Shown in pieces: positions 31,527 through 41,232 of a DNA stretch of 64,000 nucleotides. Position numbers and translations under genes: made by a program. The first letter of the stretch is position 1, and every line of letters begins with the position of its first letter. The stretch is from Flavobacterium okayamense (GTDB lineage: Bacteria; Bacteroidota; Bacteroidia; Flavobacteriales; Flavobacteriaceae), in NCBI RefSeq assembly GCF_019702945.1, contig NZ_AP024749.1, positions 1,054,001-1,118,000 of the forward strand. The letters are read 5' to 3'. Under the pieces are notes generated by a model. The model did no database searches. It saw nothing but the letters and a program-made list of their open reading frames with translations, and was not told where the DNA came from.

Positions 31527-34500
31527 TTATTCTAATTCTAAACCAAATCGTTCTAACATCCTATCATTCTTGTTTATTAGTGTAAAGTAATTGTTGAATT
31601 TTACTTTTTCTTGTTTATAGAAATCGACATCGTTAGCTTCTTTCATATAATTTAATAAACTTCTATATCTCTGAATAGTACTTGCTATATCATGTCTATA
31701 ATCATAAATATCATTGGCTGACATGCCATTATAGAAAGTTAATTCTTCTTGGTATTTTGTAGCTAATTTGGTTAAAATATTTCTTGCTTTATCTTTCTTA
31801 CCTATTTCGTAATAACCTTGTGCAAAAGGTTCAACTAAAGTATAATAATCGAATTTGTCAATTGGCATTTTTTCCATAGCTAATTCAATAATTTTTTCAG
31901 CTTTATCTTTTTTGTCTTCTTGAATTAGTGTTTCCATTAAACGCGCTAAATTTGTTCTAAATGAAATTCCATTTTTACGAGTTTCTGGATCATAATAGAT
32001 TTTATCAGTTCCACTATTACCCCATTGCCAATTCATAACAATGTTATACATTTTGTCGCTATCAATTTGTCCCATTTCAAGAGGATTTGGACTTCCTTTT
32101 TGCGATGTTTTTATAGGAACTAATTTAAAACACATTCCATCTAACTCTAAATAGTCTTTCATCCATAAGTAATCGTCCTCGCCAAAGCTTCCTCCTGTAA
32201 AATACATTGGGCGTTCCCAATTGTTTTGGTTTACTATGTCTAGCATCATTAGACGATTTTTGTATAATGCATCACCTTTAATTTTAAATTCTATTGCAGG
32301 AACTATAGAGTCATAATACTTTGGAGAAACAACTTTATTTTTGATGATGTTATTTTTATCAATTGGAATGTAAATTTTATTAGTTGGGAAATAGTTTAGC
32401 CATCTTCCATTTCTCATTTCAACTTTTGCGCGTTCGTCATCTAATGACATGAACTGAATTAATTCATTAAGTGAAATTGAGTCTTTTGTACGTTCAATTA
32501 AGAAACTATAATCTCTGTTGCTTCCTTTGTATTGATCTCTTGTAAAAGAAATTGGCACTGGTTCTGAATCCCAAGCTTTGCGTTTCATTTGGTCAATATA
32601 CCAATCAGTCATAAACAAACTTGTGTTTACAATTCTAACATCAGTTCTGTAGCGTTCAACTTCTTGTAAATACCATAAAGGGAAAGTATCGTTGTCTCCA
32701 ATTGTGAATAAAATTGCATTTTTCTCACAAGAATCTAAATAAGCTTTTGCTACATTAAGAGCTGTATATTTATTTGAACGATCATGATCGTCCCAATTTT
32801 CTTTAGCTAGTAGTACTGGAGCTGTTAACATCGATATTGTTAATACTATTGGTACAGTAACTTTAGGTTGTAAATATCTTTTAATGCCTTCATATAATGA
32901 ATACACTCCAAAACCTATCCACATTGCAAAAGCAAAGAAAGAACCTACTAAAGCATAATCACGTTCTCTTGGTTCAAAAGGACGTTCGTTTAAGTAAACT
33001 TTTAATGCTAAACCAGTAAATAAGAATAATATTAAAAGCACATAAAAACTCTTTACGTCTCTTTTAATATGAAAAATAATTCCGATAATGGCCAAGATAA
33101 AAGGCAAGAAGAAATAAGTGTTCCTACCTTTGTTGTTTAACATATCGGATGTTAAGTTGTCTTGTGAACCTAATCTAGCTTCGTCGAAAAGTTTAATTCC
33201 ACTAATCCAATTTCCGTCAAGATTATCACCTTTCCATTGGTTGTCGCTTTGTCTTCCAACAAAATTCCACATTAAGTAACGCCAATACATGCTTCCAAAC
33301 TGATATTGAAACATGAATTTTATATTGTTAACAAATGAAGGTTTTTCAACAATTAAGTAATCACTATATGTTTTTAAAAAACTATCGTAATCTTCTAAAT
33401 CTAATTTACCTTGTTTGAAAGCGCTTCTAAATTGAGAAACAATTTCGACTAACTCTTGTTCGTCTGCATAATCTGGGTGGATTCTGAAATCTAGAGCTTC
33501 AGTAAATTTCATGTAATTTACATTATGATCATTGCTCCACATTCTAGGTAAAAATCCTTTATGATTATCATCGGTATTTTGTACAGCGTTTTTAAAGTTG
33601 TTGGTTACTATATACTTACCTAGTTTGTAGTCTCTTTCATAGATTGGTTTTGCGTCTAAATAAGGATTTTTTTCATCTAATCCAGAATAAGTGTCTGAAA
33701 ATTGAGGTCCATATAATAGGCTATTGTTTCCGTATTGTTCACGGTTATAATATGCTAAAATTGCAGCTGCATCCGAAGGTTTGTTTTCATTAATTGGAGG
33801 ATTGGCATTGGCACGAATTGGTAACATCATCCAGTTTGAAAAACCAATTAAAATAAAAGCAATACAAAGTATTAAAGTATTTAGTTTTACATAGCCTTTC
33901 TTTCTTGTATAATTTAATCCAAAATAGAACATTCCTATCAAAATGATTAGTGCTAATATCTCGCCAGAATTAAAAGGAAGGCCTAATGTATTGACAGCGA
34001 ATATTTCAGTGCGTCCAAACAATTCTAAAACGAATGGAATTAACATTCCATAGATTATTAAGAGAATTCCAACACTAATTCCTGTAAAAATTACACCCTT
34101 TTTAAGTGTAATATTCTCAGATGTTTTAAATAAATACAAAAGAATTATAGAAGGTATTGTTAATAAGGCCATTAAGTGAACGCCAAATGCTAATCCGCTA
34201 ACAAAAGAGATTAGTAATAGCCATCTATTTCCTTTTGGAGTGTTGATTGCTTGTTCCCAGCGTAAGCCAAGCCAAAACAATAATGCAATAAAAAATGTTG
34301 CCATTGCATATACTTCTGCTTCAACAGCACTATACCAAAAAGTGTCAGTAAATGTAAAAGCTAAAGAAGCTATAAAAGCCCCAGATAATATCATAATTTG
34401 ACTTTCTTTTGAATTATCATTTGAGGCTACAACACGTTTTAAAAGAAGTGTTAGTGACCAAAACATAAATAAAATTGTAAAAGCACTAGAGAGAACTGAC

Positions 34501-34748
34501 ATCATGTTTACCATTAGGGCTACTTGAGTAACATCTGTGGTAAACATCGAAAAGAATGCTCCAATCATTTGAAATAGAGGAGCTCCTGGAGGGTGACCTA
34601 ATTCTAAGTTTGATGAAGTAGCAATATATTCGCTGCAGTCCCAAAAACTGATGGTAGGTTCCACCGTTAAAGAAAAAGTTATTAAAGCAATAGCAAAAGA
34701 TATCCACCCTAGAATGGTATTCCATTTGTTAAAGTTAAATGATGTCAT
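31527..34748 (-). CDS. DUF2723 family membrane protein (GT-C-like) with C-terminal repeats
   Basis: A 1073-residue protein. The DUF2723 N-terminus carries TVEPTISFWDCSEYIATSSNLELGHPPGAPLFQMIG (about 27-62), where the acidic and GHPPGAP residues resemble the first lumenal loop of GT-C mannosyltransferases. About 12-14 helices extend to roughly residue 665. A soluble region follows (FTIGDNDTFPLWYLQEVERYRTDVRIVN), ending in TPR-like helices (about 920-1010). The family is typical of Bacteroidota, where O-mannosylation of exported proteins occurs, so a protein-glycosylation role is plausible but unproven for this family. Confidence 0.85.
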   Translation of the reverse strand: MTSFNFNKWNTILGWISFAIALITFSLTVEPTISFWDCSEYIATSSNLELGHPPGAPLFQMIGAFFSMFTTDVTQVALMVNMMSVLSSAFTILFMFWSLTLLLKRVVASNDNSKESQIMILSGAFIASLAFTFTDTFWYSAVEAEVYAMATFFIALLFWLGLRWEQAINTPKGNRWLLLISFVSGLAFGVHLMALLTIPSIILLYLFKTSENITLKKGVIFTGISVGILLIIYGMLIPFVLELFGRTEIFAVNTLGLPFNSGEILALIILIGMFYFGLNYTRKKGYVKLNTLILCIAFILIGFSNWMMLPIRANANPPINENKPSDAAAILAYYNREQYGNNSLLYGPQFSDTYSGLDEKNPYLDAKPIYERDYKLGKYIVTNNFKNAVQNTDDNHKGFLPRMWSNDHNVNYMKFTEALDFRIHPDYADEQELVEIVSQFRSAFKQGKLDLEDYDSFLKTYSDYLIVEKPSFVNNIKFMFQYQFGSMYWRYLMWNFVGRQSDNQWKGDNLDGNWISGIKLFDEARLGSQDNLTSDMLNNKGRNTYFFLPFILAIIGIIFHIKRDVKSFYVLLILFLFTGLALKVYLNERPFEPRERDYALVGSFFAFAMWIGFGVYSLYEGIKRYLQPKVTVPIVLTISMLTAPVLLAKENWDDHDRSNKYTALNVAKAYLDSCEKNAILFTIGDNDTFPLWYLQEVERYRTDVRIVNTSLFMTDWYIDQMKRKAWDSEPVPISFTRDQYKGSNRDYSFLIERTKDSISLNELIQFMSLDDERAKVEMRNGRWLNYFPTNKIYIPIDKNNIIKNKVVSPKYYDSIVPAIEFKIKGDALYKNRLMMLDIVNQNNWERPMYFTGGSFGEDDYLWMKDYLELDGMCFKLVPIKTSQKGSPNPLEMGQIDSDKMYNIVMNWQWGNSGTDKIYYDPETRKNGISFRTNLARLMETLIQEDKKDKAEKIIELAMEKMPIDKFDYYTLVEPFAQGYYEIGKKDKARNILTKLATKYQEELTFYNGMSANDIYDYRHDIASTIQRYRSLLNYMKEANDVDFYKQEKVKFNNYFTLINKNDRMLERFGLELE

Positions 34749-34843
34749 ATAAAATGTGCTTTTTATGAATGTTTATACAAAGAAACTACTTTTTTACATA
34801 TAGAAACGTAGAAAAAGATTTTTTAATATTTTTTTTAGAAAAA

Positions 34844-34874
34844 TTTGCAGAATAAAAAATATGTTTTACATTTG
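34844..34874 (+). promoter_or_regulatory. tRNA-Gln promoter (TTTG-N19-TACATTTG)
   Basis: TTTG at 34844-34847 and TACATTTG at 34867-34874 with a 19-nt spacer, an exact consensus match, about 30 nt upstream of the tRNA. Confidence 0.85.
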
Positions 34875-34904
34875 CACTCGCAATCGAAAAGGTTGTATGG
34901 GAAT

Positions 34905-34975
34905 TGGCCCATGGTGTAATGGTAACACTCCGGTTTTTGGTACCGTCATTCAAGGTTCGAGTCCTTGTGGGCCAA
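34905..34975 (+). tRNA. tRNA-Gln (anticodon UUG)
   Basis: The cloverleaf is readable: acceptor TGGCCCA/TGGGCCA, D-stem GTGT/ACAC, anticodon loop TTTTGGT with TTG at 34937-34939, T-arm CAAGG/CCTTG with TTCGAGT, and discriminator A. CCA is not encoded. The outermost anticodon-stem pair (34930/34946) is a C-U mismatch. Confidence 0.96.
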
Positions 34976-34978
34976 CAA

Positions 34979-35010
34979 AAAAATCCGCTCAACGAGCGGA
35001 TTTTTTTTTA
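34979..35010. terminator. Terminator of the tRNA gene and of uspA
   Basis: Stem AATCCGCTC / GAGCGGATT with an AAC loop, A-run before and nine T residues after. Confidence 0.92.
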
Positions 35011-35020
35011 ATATGTCAAG

Positions 35021-35845
35021 TTATATTTTAAAAGTTATAACTGGTCGCTTGGCATGGTTAACTAAATCTTCACTGATACTTCCATTAAAGAAATGAGAAA
35101 GACCTTTTCTTCCGTGTGTACTCATTCCTATTAAATCAGCATTTATGCTTTTAGCAAAATGTAAAATTCCTTTTTCTACATTAATGTCGTTATAGATGTG
35201 AGTTGAGAAGTTTTTAAACTCAAAGCTAGACATAAATTCATCCATAGTTTTTTGAGCTACTCTTGTTGACTTAAAGTTATTAGGAGTATTGATATTTACT
35301 AAATGAACATGAGAGTTAAATTTATTAGCAAAGTTTATCACTTTTTCAAAAGGCTTTTTAATTTCATCTGAAAAATCAGAAGCAAAAACAAAGTGATCAG
35401 CTGAGAAGCTTTCGTCTTCATGTTTGATTACTAAAACAGGAACATTTGAATTTCTTACAACTTTCTCAGTGTTGGAGCCTATAAACATTTCTTGGAAGCC
35501 GCTTGCTCCATGAGATCCCATAACTATTAAGTCTACATTGTGAGCTTCTCCGTTTTTAATGATTCCATCAAAAGCCATTTCAAATTGAATGATTTTAGAA
35601 ACATTTATACCGTCTAGGTAAGATGCATTCATCATATCATCTAATTTTTGAACAGCTGCATTTTTGAAGAAAATCAATTCTGGCATGTCATGCGAAGATG
35701 ATAAAGCATCGTTTCCAGAAGTTGGAAGTTCAAGCATATGTAATAGAAAAATCTCTCCGTTATTTTTTTTTGCAATTTGTGCTGCAACTTTTAAAGCGTA
35801 CTCAGAGTGTTTAGAAAAATCGGTTGGTACTAAAATTCGTTTCAT
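35021..35845 (-). CDS. Universal stress protein with two UspA domains
   Basis: A 274-residue protein. The first UspA domain starts MKRILVPTDFSKHSEYALKVA and has the nucleotide motif GSHGASGFQEMFIGSNTEKVVRNSNVPVLVIK (about 107-138). The second domain, from about 150, ends with GMSTHGRKGLSHFFNGSISEDLVNHAKRPVITFK. Both carry G-x2-G-x9-G-S/T-like ATP-binding patterns. Such proteins support survival under stress or hypoxia. Single gene, ending at the tRNA terminator. Confidence 0.92.
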   Translation of the reverse strand: MKRILVPTDFSKHSEYALKVAAQIAKKNNGEIFLLHMLELPTSGNDALSSSHDMPELIFFKNAAVQKLDDMMNASYLDGINVSKIIQFEMAFDGIIKNGEAHNVDLIVMGSHGASGFQEMFIGSNTEKVVRNSNVPVLVIKHEDESFSADHFVFASDFSDEIKKPFEKVINFANKFNSHVHLVNINTPNNFKSTRVAQKTMDEFMSSFEFKNFSTHIYNDINVEKGILHFAKSINADLIGMSTHGRKGLSHFFNGSISEDLVNHAKRPVITFKI

Positions 35846-35885
35846 AAAATTATTTTAAGGTTTTGGTAGTAAAATTTTTACACTA

Positions 35886-35916
35886 TAAAGTTAGTGATTA
35901 ATTAACAAACCTACAA
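35886..35916 (-). promoter_or_regulatory. Probable uspA promoter
   Basis: Minus-strand TTG (35914-35916), 20 nt, TAACTTTA (35886-35893); one mismatch from the -7 consensus. Confidence 0.5.
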
Positions 35917-35941
35917 TTTTTTTAAATTAAAAAAAAATAAT

Positions 35942-35949
35942 TATATTTG
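35942..35949 (+). promoter_or_regulatory. -7 box of the rimP-nusA-infB operon
   Basis: TATATTTG matches the consensus. Transcription should begin near 35955, so the leader is about 55 nt. No TTG -33 is seen at 19 nt. Confidence 0.6.
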
Positions 35950-35976
35950 CGCTGTAATTATTTAAATCAGAAAATA

Positions 35977-36015
35977 ATGAGGCACGCAGAGCGTGCCTCT
36001 TTTTATACAAAATGA
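35977..36015 (+). CDS. Possible 12-codon leader peptide of the rimP operon
   Basis: ATG at 35977-35979, coding [12 protein letters not shown], and TGA at 36013-36015. The TGA overlaps the rimP ATG (36012-36014) as ATGA, the usual coupling arrangement. The whole terminator hairpin at 35979-36004 lies inside this frame, so a translating ribosome would melt it. No protein family can be recognised; the call rests on position and overlap only, and chance is possible. Confidence 0.4.
   Translation: MRHAERASFYTK
35979..36004 (+). terminator. Leader terminator (attenuator candidate) before rimP
   Basis: Stem GAGGCACGC / GCGTGCCTC (9 bp, AGA loop) followed by five T residues. It lies between the promoter and rimP with no upstream plus-strand gene to terminate, so it must act on the operon's own leader. 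Confidence 0.8.
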
Positions 36016-36479
36016 ATTTTAAAGGAAGAGTTGAAGAGTTATTAAATGAGGCATTGAATGTGCGTTCTGATTTGTTTTTAATTGAATTAAAAATATCGGA
36101 TGATCGTAAAATTTTAGTAACTTTAGATGGTGATAATGGAGTAAATTTGCAAGATTGTATTGATGTTAGTCGAGCAATAGAGCATAATTTAGATAGAGAA
36201 GAGTTTGATTTTGCATTAGAAGTAGCTTCTGCTGGAGCTTACAGTCCAATGACTTTGCCAAGGCAGTATAAAAAAAACATTGGTAGAAAAGTAAAAGTGA
36301 AAACTATTTCTGGGAATGTAATTGAGGCTGATATTACTGAAGCTAGTGAAGAAAATATTACGCTTGAGTGGAAAGCTAGAGAGCCTAAAAAAATAGGAAA
36401 AGGTAAAGAAACTGTAGAAAAGAAAGTTGTATTGCCTTTTGAAGAAATAAAAGAAGCAACAGTTATTATATCGTTTTAA
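36012..36479 (+). CDS. rimP: Ribosome maturation factor RimP
   Basis: A 155-residue protein that helps assemble the 30S subunit. Signatures include [34 protein letters not shown] (about 28-61), [32 protein letters not shown] (about 66-97) and the C-terminal Sm-like domain. The canonical GxxxPL segment is replaced by GAYSPM, typical for Bacteroidota. First gene of rimP-nusA-infB; nusA starts 19 nt after its stop. Confidence 0.95.
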   Translation: MNFKGRVEELLNEALNVRSDLFLIELKISDDRKILVTLDGDNGVNLQDCIDVSRAIEHNLDREEFDFALEVASAGAYSPMTLPRQYKKNIGRKVKVKTISGNVIEADITEASEENITLEWKAREPKKIGKGKETVEKKVVLPFEEIKEATVIISF

Positions 36480-36498
36480 ATACAAATAAAAGAGTAAC

Positions 36499-37737
36499 AT
36501 GGAGAATATTGCGTTAATTGATTCGTTTTCAGAGTTTAAAGATGATAAACTTATAGATAGAGTTACCTTAATGGCGATTTTAGAAGATGTATTTCGCAAT
36601 GCATTAAAAAAGAAATATGGTTCTGATGATAATTTCGATATCATTATAAATCCTGATAAAGGAGATATGGAAATTTGGAGAAATAGAACGGTAGTAGAAG
36701 ATGGTGAGGTAGAAGATGATAATTCTGAAATTTCATTGTCAGATGCAAGAAAAATTGAGCCAGATTTTGAGGTAGGTGAAGAAGTTTCTGAAGAGGTGAA
36801 ATTAATTCAATTAGGTCGTCGTGCAATTTTAGCATTGAGACAAAATTTAATTTCTAAAATTCATGAGCACGATAATACAAATCTTTACAAACAATTTAAA
36901 GATTTAATTGGTGATATTTACACTGCAGAAGTACATCATGTTCGTCCTAAAATGGTTGTTTTAATGGATGATGATGGAAATGAAATTATTTTGCCTAAAG
37001 AAAAACAAATTCCAAATGATTATTTCAAAAAAGGGGAAAATGTTAGAGGTATCATCGAAAGTGTAGAGTTAAAAGGAAATAAGCCTCAAATTATTATGTC
37101 AAGAACTTCGCCTGATTTCTTGGAAAAATTATTTGAACAAGAAATACCAGAGGTTTTCGACGGATTAATCAATATTAAAAAAGTGGCGCGTATTCCTGGT
37201 GAAAAAGCTAAAGTTGCAGTAGATTCTTATGATGACAGAATTGATCCAGTTGGAGCTTGTGTAGGAATGAAAGGTTCACGTATTCATGGAATTGTTCGTG
37301 AATTAAACAATGAAAATATTGACGTGATTAACTTTACAAACAATGCTCAATTATATATTACTAGGGCTTTAAGTCCTGCTAAAGTTTCTTCTGTTAAGAT
37401 TGACGAAGAAACTAAGAAGGCTGAAGTTTTCTTAAAAATCGAAGAAGTTTCAAAAGCAATTGGTCGTGGAGGTCATAACATTCGTCTAGCAAGCATGCTT
37501 ACAGGTTACGAATTAGATGTGATTCGTGAAGGTGTTGAAGAAATCGACGATGTTGAATTAAGAGAGTTTTCGGATGAAATCGAAGAATGGGTAATTCAAG
37601 AATTTGAAAAAATTGGTTTAGACACTGCAAGGAGTGTGTTAGATCAAGATGTTGAAGATTTAGTTAGAAGAACTGATTTAGAAGAAGAAACTATTTTAGA
37701 TGTTGTTCGCATCTTAAAAGAGGAATTAGAAGACTAA
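36499..37737 (+). CDS. nusA: Transcription termination/antitermination factor NusA
   Basis: A 412-residue protein. The N-terminal RNA-polymerase-binding domain (about 1-130; VTLMAILEDVFRNALKKKYGSDDNFDIIINPDKGDMEIWR) is followed by an S1 domain (about 135-200) and two KH domains (DPVGACVGMKGSRIHGIVREL near 253; SKAIGRGGHNIRLASMLTGYELDV near 320). The acidic AR2-type repeats of enterics are absent and the protein ends in a short helical acidic tail, as usual in this phylum. NusA modulates pausing and intrinsic termination, so the leader hairpin upstream could be a target for self-control. Confidence 0.97.
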   Translation: MENIALIDSFSEFKDDKLIDRVTLMAILEDVFRNALKKKYGSDDNFDIIINPDKGDMEIWRNRTVVEDGEVEDDNSEISLSDARKIEPDFEVGEEVSEEVKLIQLGRRAILALRQNLISKIHEHDNTNLYKQFKDLIGDIYTAEVHHVRPKMVVLMDDDGNEIILPKEKQIPNDYFKKGENVRGIIESVELKGNKPQIIMSRTSPDFLEKLFEQEIPEVFDGLINIKKVARIPGEKAKVAVDSYDDRIDPVGACVGMKGSRIHGIVRELNNENIDVINFTNNAQLYITRALSPAKVSSVKIDEETKKAEVFLKIEEVSKAIGRGGHNIRLASMLTGYELDVIREGVEEIDDVELREFSDEIEEWVIQEFEKIGLDTARSVLDQDVEDLVRRTDLEEETILDVVRILKEELED

Positions 37738-37793
37738 TTTTATTAGTCTAAACAACACAACACACGCATAAATATAGAATTTAAATACATTAT

Positions 37794-40583
37794 ATGTCTG
37801 AAAAGAGAGTAATAAGAATCAACAAAGTTTTAAGGGAATTAAATATTTCTCTAGATAGAGCCGTGGACTTTTTGAAAGAAAAAGGGCATGAAATTGAGTC
37901 GAGTCCAAACGCTAAAATTTCTGATGAGGAATACGTTGTCTTATGCAATCAATTTTCTGCTGATAAAGGAAAAAAAGAAGCTTCTTTAGAAGTAAGTGAA
38001 GAGAAGAAGAAGGAAAAAGAAGCATTAAAACGTGAACTTGAAAAAGAGCAAGAATTGAAACGTCTTCAAGAAGAAAAATTAAGACGCGAACAAGAAGTAA
38101 TAAAAGCGAAAGCTAATATTATAGCTCCAAAAGCCGTTGGGAAAATTGATTTGAATCCTGAAAAAGCGGAAGAAAGTAAAAAAGCAGAAGAAAAACCTGC
38201 AACTGAAGTTGTTGCTGAAAGACCTGAAGTTGTTGAACCTTCTACTCCTAAGGCAGATGTTCCTGAAGAAAAACCTACAAAAGAGGTTAAAAAGGAACAA
38301 GTAGTAAAATCTCAAGATAAAGAGAGTGTTGAGGAGGGTGGAGAACCTGAAAAAATTACTACGCAATATCAAAAGCTTTCTGGAGCTACTTTTACAGGTC
38401 AAAAAATTGATTTATCCCAATTCGAAAAGTCTAAAAAGAAAAAAGACGATAAGAAAGATAATAAAAAACCGGGGCAAGGAAATCAAAACCAACAAGGTGG
38501 TGCTAAGAAAGATGGTGATAATAAAAAGAAACGTCAAAGAATAACAAAACCTGTTCAAGGTCAAGGTGGTGGAGCAAACCAAGGAGGTAATAACAGATCT
38601 CAAGGTCCAGGCGCTAAAAAAGACTTTGTGAAGAAAGATTTCGGAAAAGGTAAAAGACCAGTTATTCAAAAGGTTGAGCCTACAGAAGAAGAAGTTAAAA
38701 ACCAAATTAAGGAAACTTTAGAGCGCTTACAAGGTAAAGGAAGTAAGTCTAAAGCTGCAAAATATCGTAGAGATAAAAGAGAATCTCACCGTCAAAGAAT
38801 TGATGAAGAACAACAACAACAAGATTTAGAAAGCAAAATCTTAAAAGTGACAGAGTTTGTTACTGTTGGTGAAATCGCAACAATGATGGATGTGCCTATT
38901 ACTAAAGTTATCGGTACATGTATGTCTCTTGGGATTATGGTAACAATGAATCAGCGTTTAGATGCAGAAACTTTATCAATTGTAGCTGATGAATTTGGTT
39001 ATGAAGTAGAATTTATTTCAACAGATATTGAAGAAGCAGCTGAAGAAGTTCTAGATGCGCCAGAAGATTTACAAGAAAGAGCACCTATTGTTACGGTAAT
39101 GGGTCACGTAGATCACGGTAAAACATCATTCCTAGATTACGTTCGTGATACAAATGTTATCGCAGGTGAGTCAGGAGGAATTACACAGCATATTGGGGCT
39201 TATTCAGTGGAGTTAGAAAGCGGACAAAGAATAGCATTCTTAGATACACCTGGTCACGAGGCCTTTACGGCGATGCGTGCTCGTGGTGCACAAGTTACCG
39301 ATATAGCAATTATTGTAATCGCTGCCGATGACGATATTATGCCGCAAACAAAAGAGGCTATCAGTCACGCTCAAGCCGCTGGTGTTCCAATGATTTTTGC
39401 AATAAATAAGGTTGATAAGCCTACAGCTAATCCTGATAAAATTAAAGAGAAACTTGCTGCAATGAACTTGTTAGTTGAAGAATGGGGAGGTAAATATCAA
39501 TCTCATGATGTTTCAGCAAAAACGGGTCTTGGGGTTAAAGAGCTTTTAGAGAAAGTTTTATTAGAAGCTGAATTATTAGAACTTAAAGCTAATCCAGCTC
39601 GTTTAGCACAAGGTACTGTTGTTGAAGCTCAATTAGATAAAGGACGTGGATACGTAGCAACAATTTTAGTTCAAAACGGAACATTAAGAATTGGTGATTA
39701 TGTATTGGCGGGTAAAAATCATGGTAAAATTAAGGCGATGTTCGATGAGCGTGGTCATAATATAGAAGAAGCAGGTCCGTCAACTCCGGTATCTGTATTA
39801 GGTTTAGATGGTGCACCTACAGCAGGTGATAAGTTTAATGTATATGAAGACGAAAGAGAAGCAAAACAAATTGCTGCAAAACGTACTCAATTAATGAGAG
39901 AGCAATCGGTTCGTACACAAAAACACATTACACTTGCAGAGATTGGTCGTCGTATTGCTTTAGGAGATTTCAAAGAGTTAAATATTATCTTAAAAGGAGA
40001 TGTGGATGGTTCTGTTGAGGCATTATCAGATTCATTCTCTAAACTATCTACTGAAGAAATTCAAATTAATATCATTCACAAAGGTGTTGGGGCGATTACA
40101 GAATCTGATGTGTTATTAGCATCTGCTTCAGATGCAATTATAATCGGATTTAACGTTCGTCCTCAAGGAAGTGCAAAACAATTAGCGGAGAAAGAAGAAA
40201 TCGATATCCGTAACTATTCAATCATCTATGATGCAATTGATGATGTTAAAGACGCGATGGAAGGAATGTTGTCTCCAGTGATGAAAGAAGAGATTACAGG
40301 TTCTGCTGAAATTAGAGAAATCTTCAAAATTTCTAAAGTTGGAAGTATTGCAGGATGTATGGTGACAGATGGTAAAATCTTCCGTAATTCTAAGATTCGT
40401 TTAATCCGTGAAGGAGTTGTTATTTACACAGGTGAATTAGCTGCTTTAAAACGTTTTAAAGACGATGTTAAAGAGGTTTCAAAAGGATATGATTGTGGTA
40501 TGCAAATTAAAAACTACAATGATATTAAAGAATACGATACAATTGAAGCGTTCCAAGAAGTGGAAGTTAAAAAGAAACTTTAA
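37794..40583 (+). CDS. infB: Translation initiation factor IF-2
   Basis: A 929-residue GTPase. The N-domain (residues 1-60, [29 protein letters not shown]) precedes a long low-complexity charged linker (about 60-330, K/E/P then G/Q/N rich). The G domain starts near 436 with [14 protein letters not shown] (G1), [16 protein letters not shown] (G3) and AINKVDKP (G4). Domains II, III and IV carry the fMet-tRNA-binding end. IF-2 recruits initiator tRNA to the 30S subunit and drives subunit joining. Third gene of the operon, followed by a terminator. Confidence 0.98.
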   Translation: MSEKRVIRINKVLRELNISLDRAVDFLKEKGHEIESSPNAKISDEEYVVLCNQFSADKGKKEASLEVSEEKKKEKEALKRELEKEQELKRLQEEKLRREQEVIKAKANIIAPKAVGKIDLNPEKAEESKKAEEKPATEVVAERPEVVEPSTPKADVPEEKPTKEVKKEQVVKSQDKESVEEGGEPEKITTQYQKLSGATFTGQKIDLSQFEKSKKKKDDKKDNKKPGQGNQNQQGGAKKDGDNKKKRQRITKPVQGQGGGANQGGNNRSQGPGAKKDFVKKDFGKGKRPVIQKVEPTEEEVKNQIKETLERLQGKGSKSKAAKYRRDKRESHRQRIDEEQQQQDLESKILKVTEFVTVGEIATMMDVPITKVIGTCMSLGIMVTMNQRLDAETLSIVADEFGYEVEFISTDIEEAAEEVLDAPEDLQERAPIVTVMGHVDHGKTSFLDYVRDTNVIAGESGGITQHIGAYSVELESGQRIAFLDTPGHEAFTAMRARGAQVTDIAIIVIAADDDIMPQTKEAISHAQAAGVPMIFAINKVDKPTANPDKIKEKLAAMNLLVEEWGGKYQSHDVSAKTGLGVKELLEKVLLEAELLELKANPARLAQGTVVEAQLDKGRGYVATILVQNGTLRIGDYVLAGKNHGKIKAMFDERGHNIEEAGPSTPVSVLGLDGAPTAGDKFNVYEDEREAKQIAAKRTQLMREQSVRTQKHITLAEIGRRIALGDFKELNIILKGDVDGSVEALSDSFSKLSTEEIQINIIHKGVGAITESDVLLASASDAIIIGFNVRPQGSAKQLAEKEEIDIRNYSIIYDAIDDVKDAMEGMLSPVMKEEITGSAEIREIFKISKVGSIAGCMVTDGKIFRNSKIRLIREGVVIYTGELAALKRFKDDVKEVSKGYDCGMQIKNYNDIKEYDTIEAFQEVEVKKKL

Positions 40584-40600
40584 TATAAGTTTATATATAA

Positions 40601-40626
40601 AAAAGCCCAACATTTGTTGGGCTTTT
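40601..40626. terminator. Terminator between infB and the SPOR gene
   Basis: AAAAGCCCAAC pairs with GTTGGGCTTTT around a 4-nt loop, followed by T residues; shared by converging genes. Confidence 0.9.
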
Positions 40627-40629
40627 TTA

Positions 40630-41013
40630 TTATGGTTTTATAAGTAAAGATGCAGGAAATTTGTCTTTAATTTTTTCTAACGCGCCTTCTGCATGCAATC
40701 TAGATTTGAATGGACCAACATATACTTTGTAAACTGGACTTGAGTAAAAAATTGTGCCATCGTACTCTTTAAATTCTTTTCTAAAGTCAGATAGTTTTTG
40801 TCTGCATTCCGAACTAGTTCCGTTATAAATTTGAATTTTATAGCCTTCATTTAGAGCAATTGAATTGGCTATTTTTTGCTTTTCTTTTAACAATTCTTCA
40901 AATTTTGGATTCTGTTCAACAGTAGTTTTTCCTTCTTGGCCAAAAAAAGTTTGGCTTCCAAAAAGAGCAAAAAATAAACTTAAAAATCCTAATCTATTTT
41001 GTAATTTTCTCAT
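40630..41013 (-). CDS. SPOR domain-containing exported protein
   Basis: A 127-residue protein with signal peptide (MRKLQNRLGFLSLFFALFG..., cleavage near FFGQ) and a C-terminal SPOR domain (about residues 55-127: YKIQIYNGTSSECRQKLSDFRKEF, then VYKVYVGPFKSRLHAEGALEKIK). SPOR domains bind peptidoglycan denuded of stem peptides at division sites. The protein lies in the periplasm. It is transcribed divergently from the respiratory operon, with 219 nt between. Confidence 0.9.
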   Translation of the reverse strand: MRKLQNRLGFLSLFFALFGSQTFFGQEGKTTVEQNPKFEELLKEKQKIANSIALNEGYKIQIYNGTSSECRQKLSDFRKEFKEYDGTIFYSSPVYKVYVGPFKSRLHAEGALEKIKDKFPASLLIKP

Positions 41014-41115
41014 TTTGAATATTTATTTAAACAAAAATACAATTATTTATAACACTAATATTTCTTCCAATTATTTAGAATAAATATAAATTACATTTTA
41101 AGATAAAATTAAGGT

Positions 41116-41145
41116 TTTGATAATAGTTCTAATATCGTATTTTTG
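41116..41145 (+). promoter_or_regulatory. Promoter of the act-cox operon (TTTG-N18-TATTTTTG)
   Basis: TTTG at 41116-41119 and TATTTTTG at 41138-41145 are 18 nt apart. The leader to the actA ATG is about 80 nt, with no recognised riboswitch. Confidence 0.7.
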
Positions 41146-41232
41146 TCGGAGTTTAAATCAAAGTGTTTTAGTTTTTATGTTTGAATTAATAGCTAAAACC
41201 ATACCAAAAAGACACGTTAACCATAAATTAAT

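Noticed and set aside
38079..38705. Minus-strand frames rich in F, R and L inside infB
   Set aside because: They mirror the low-complexity lysine/glutamate linker of IF-2 and have no family features.
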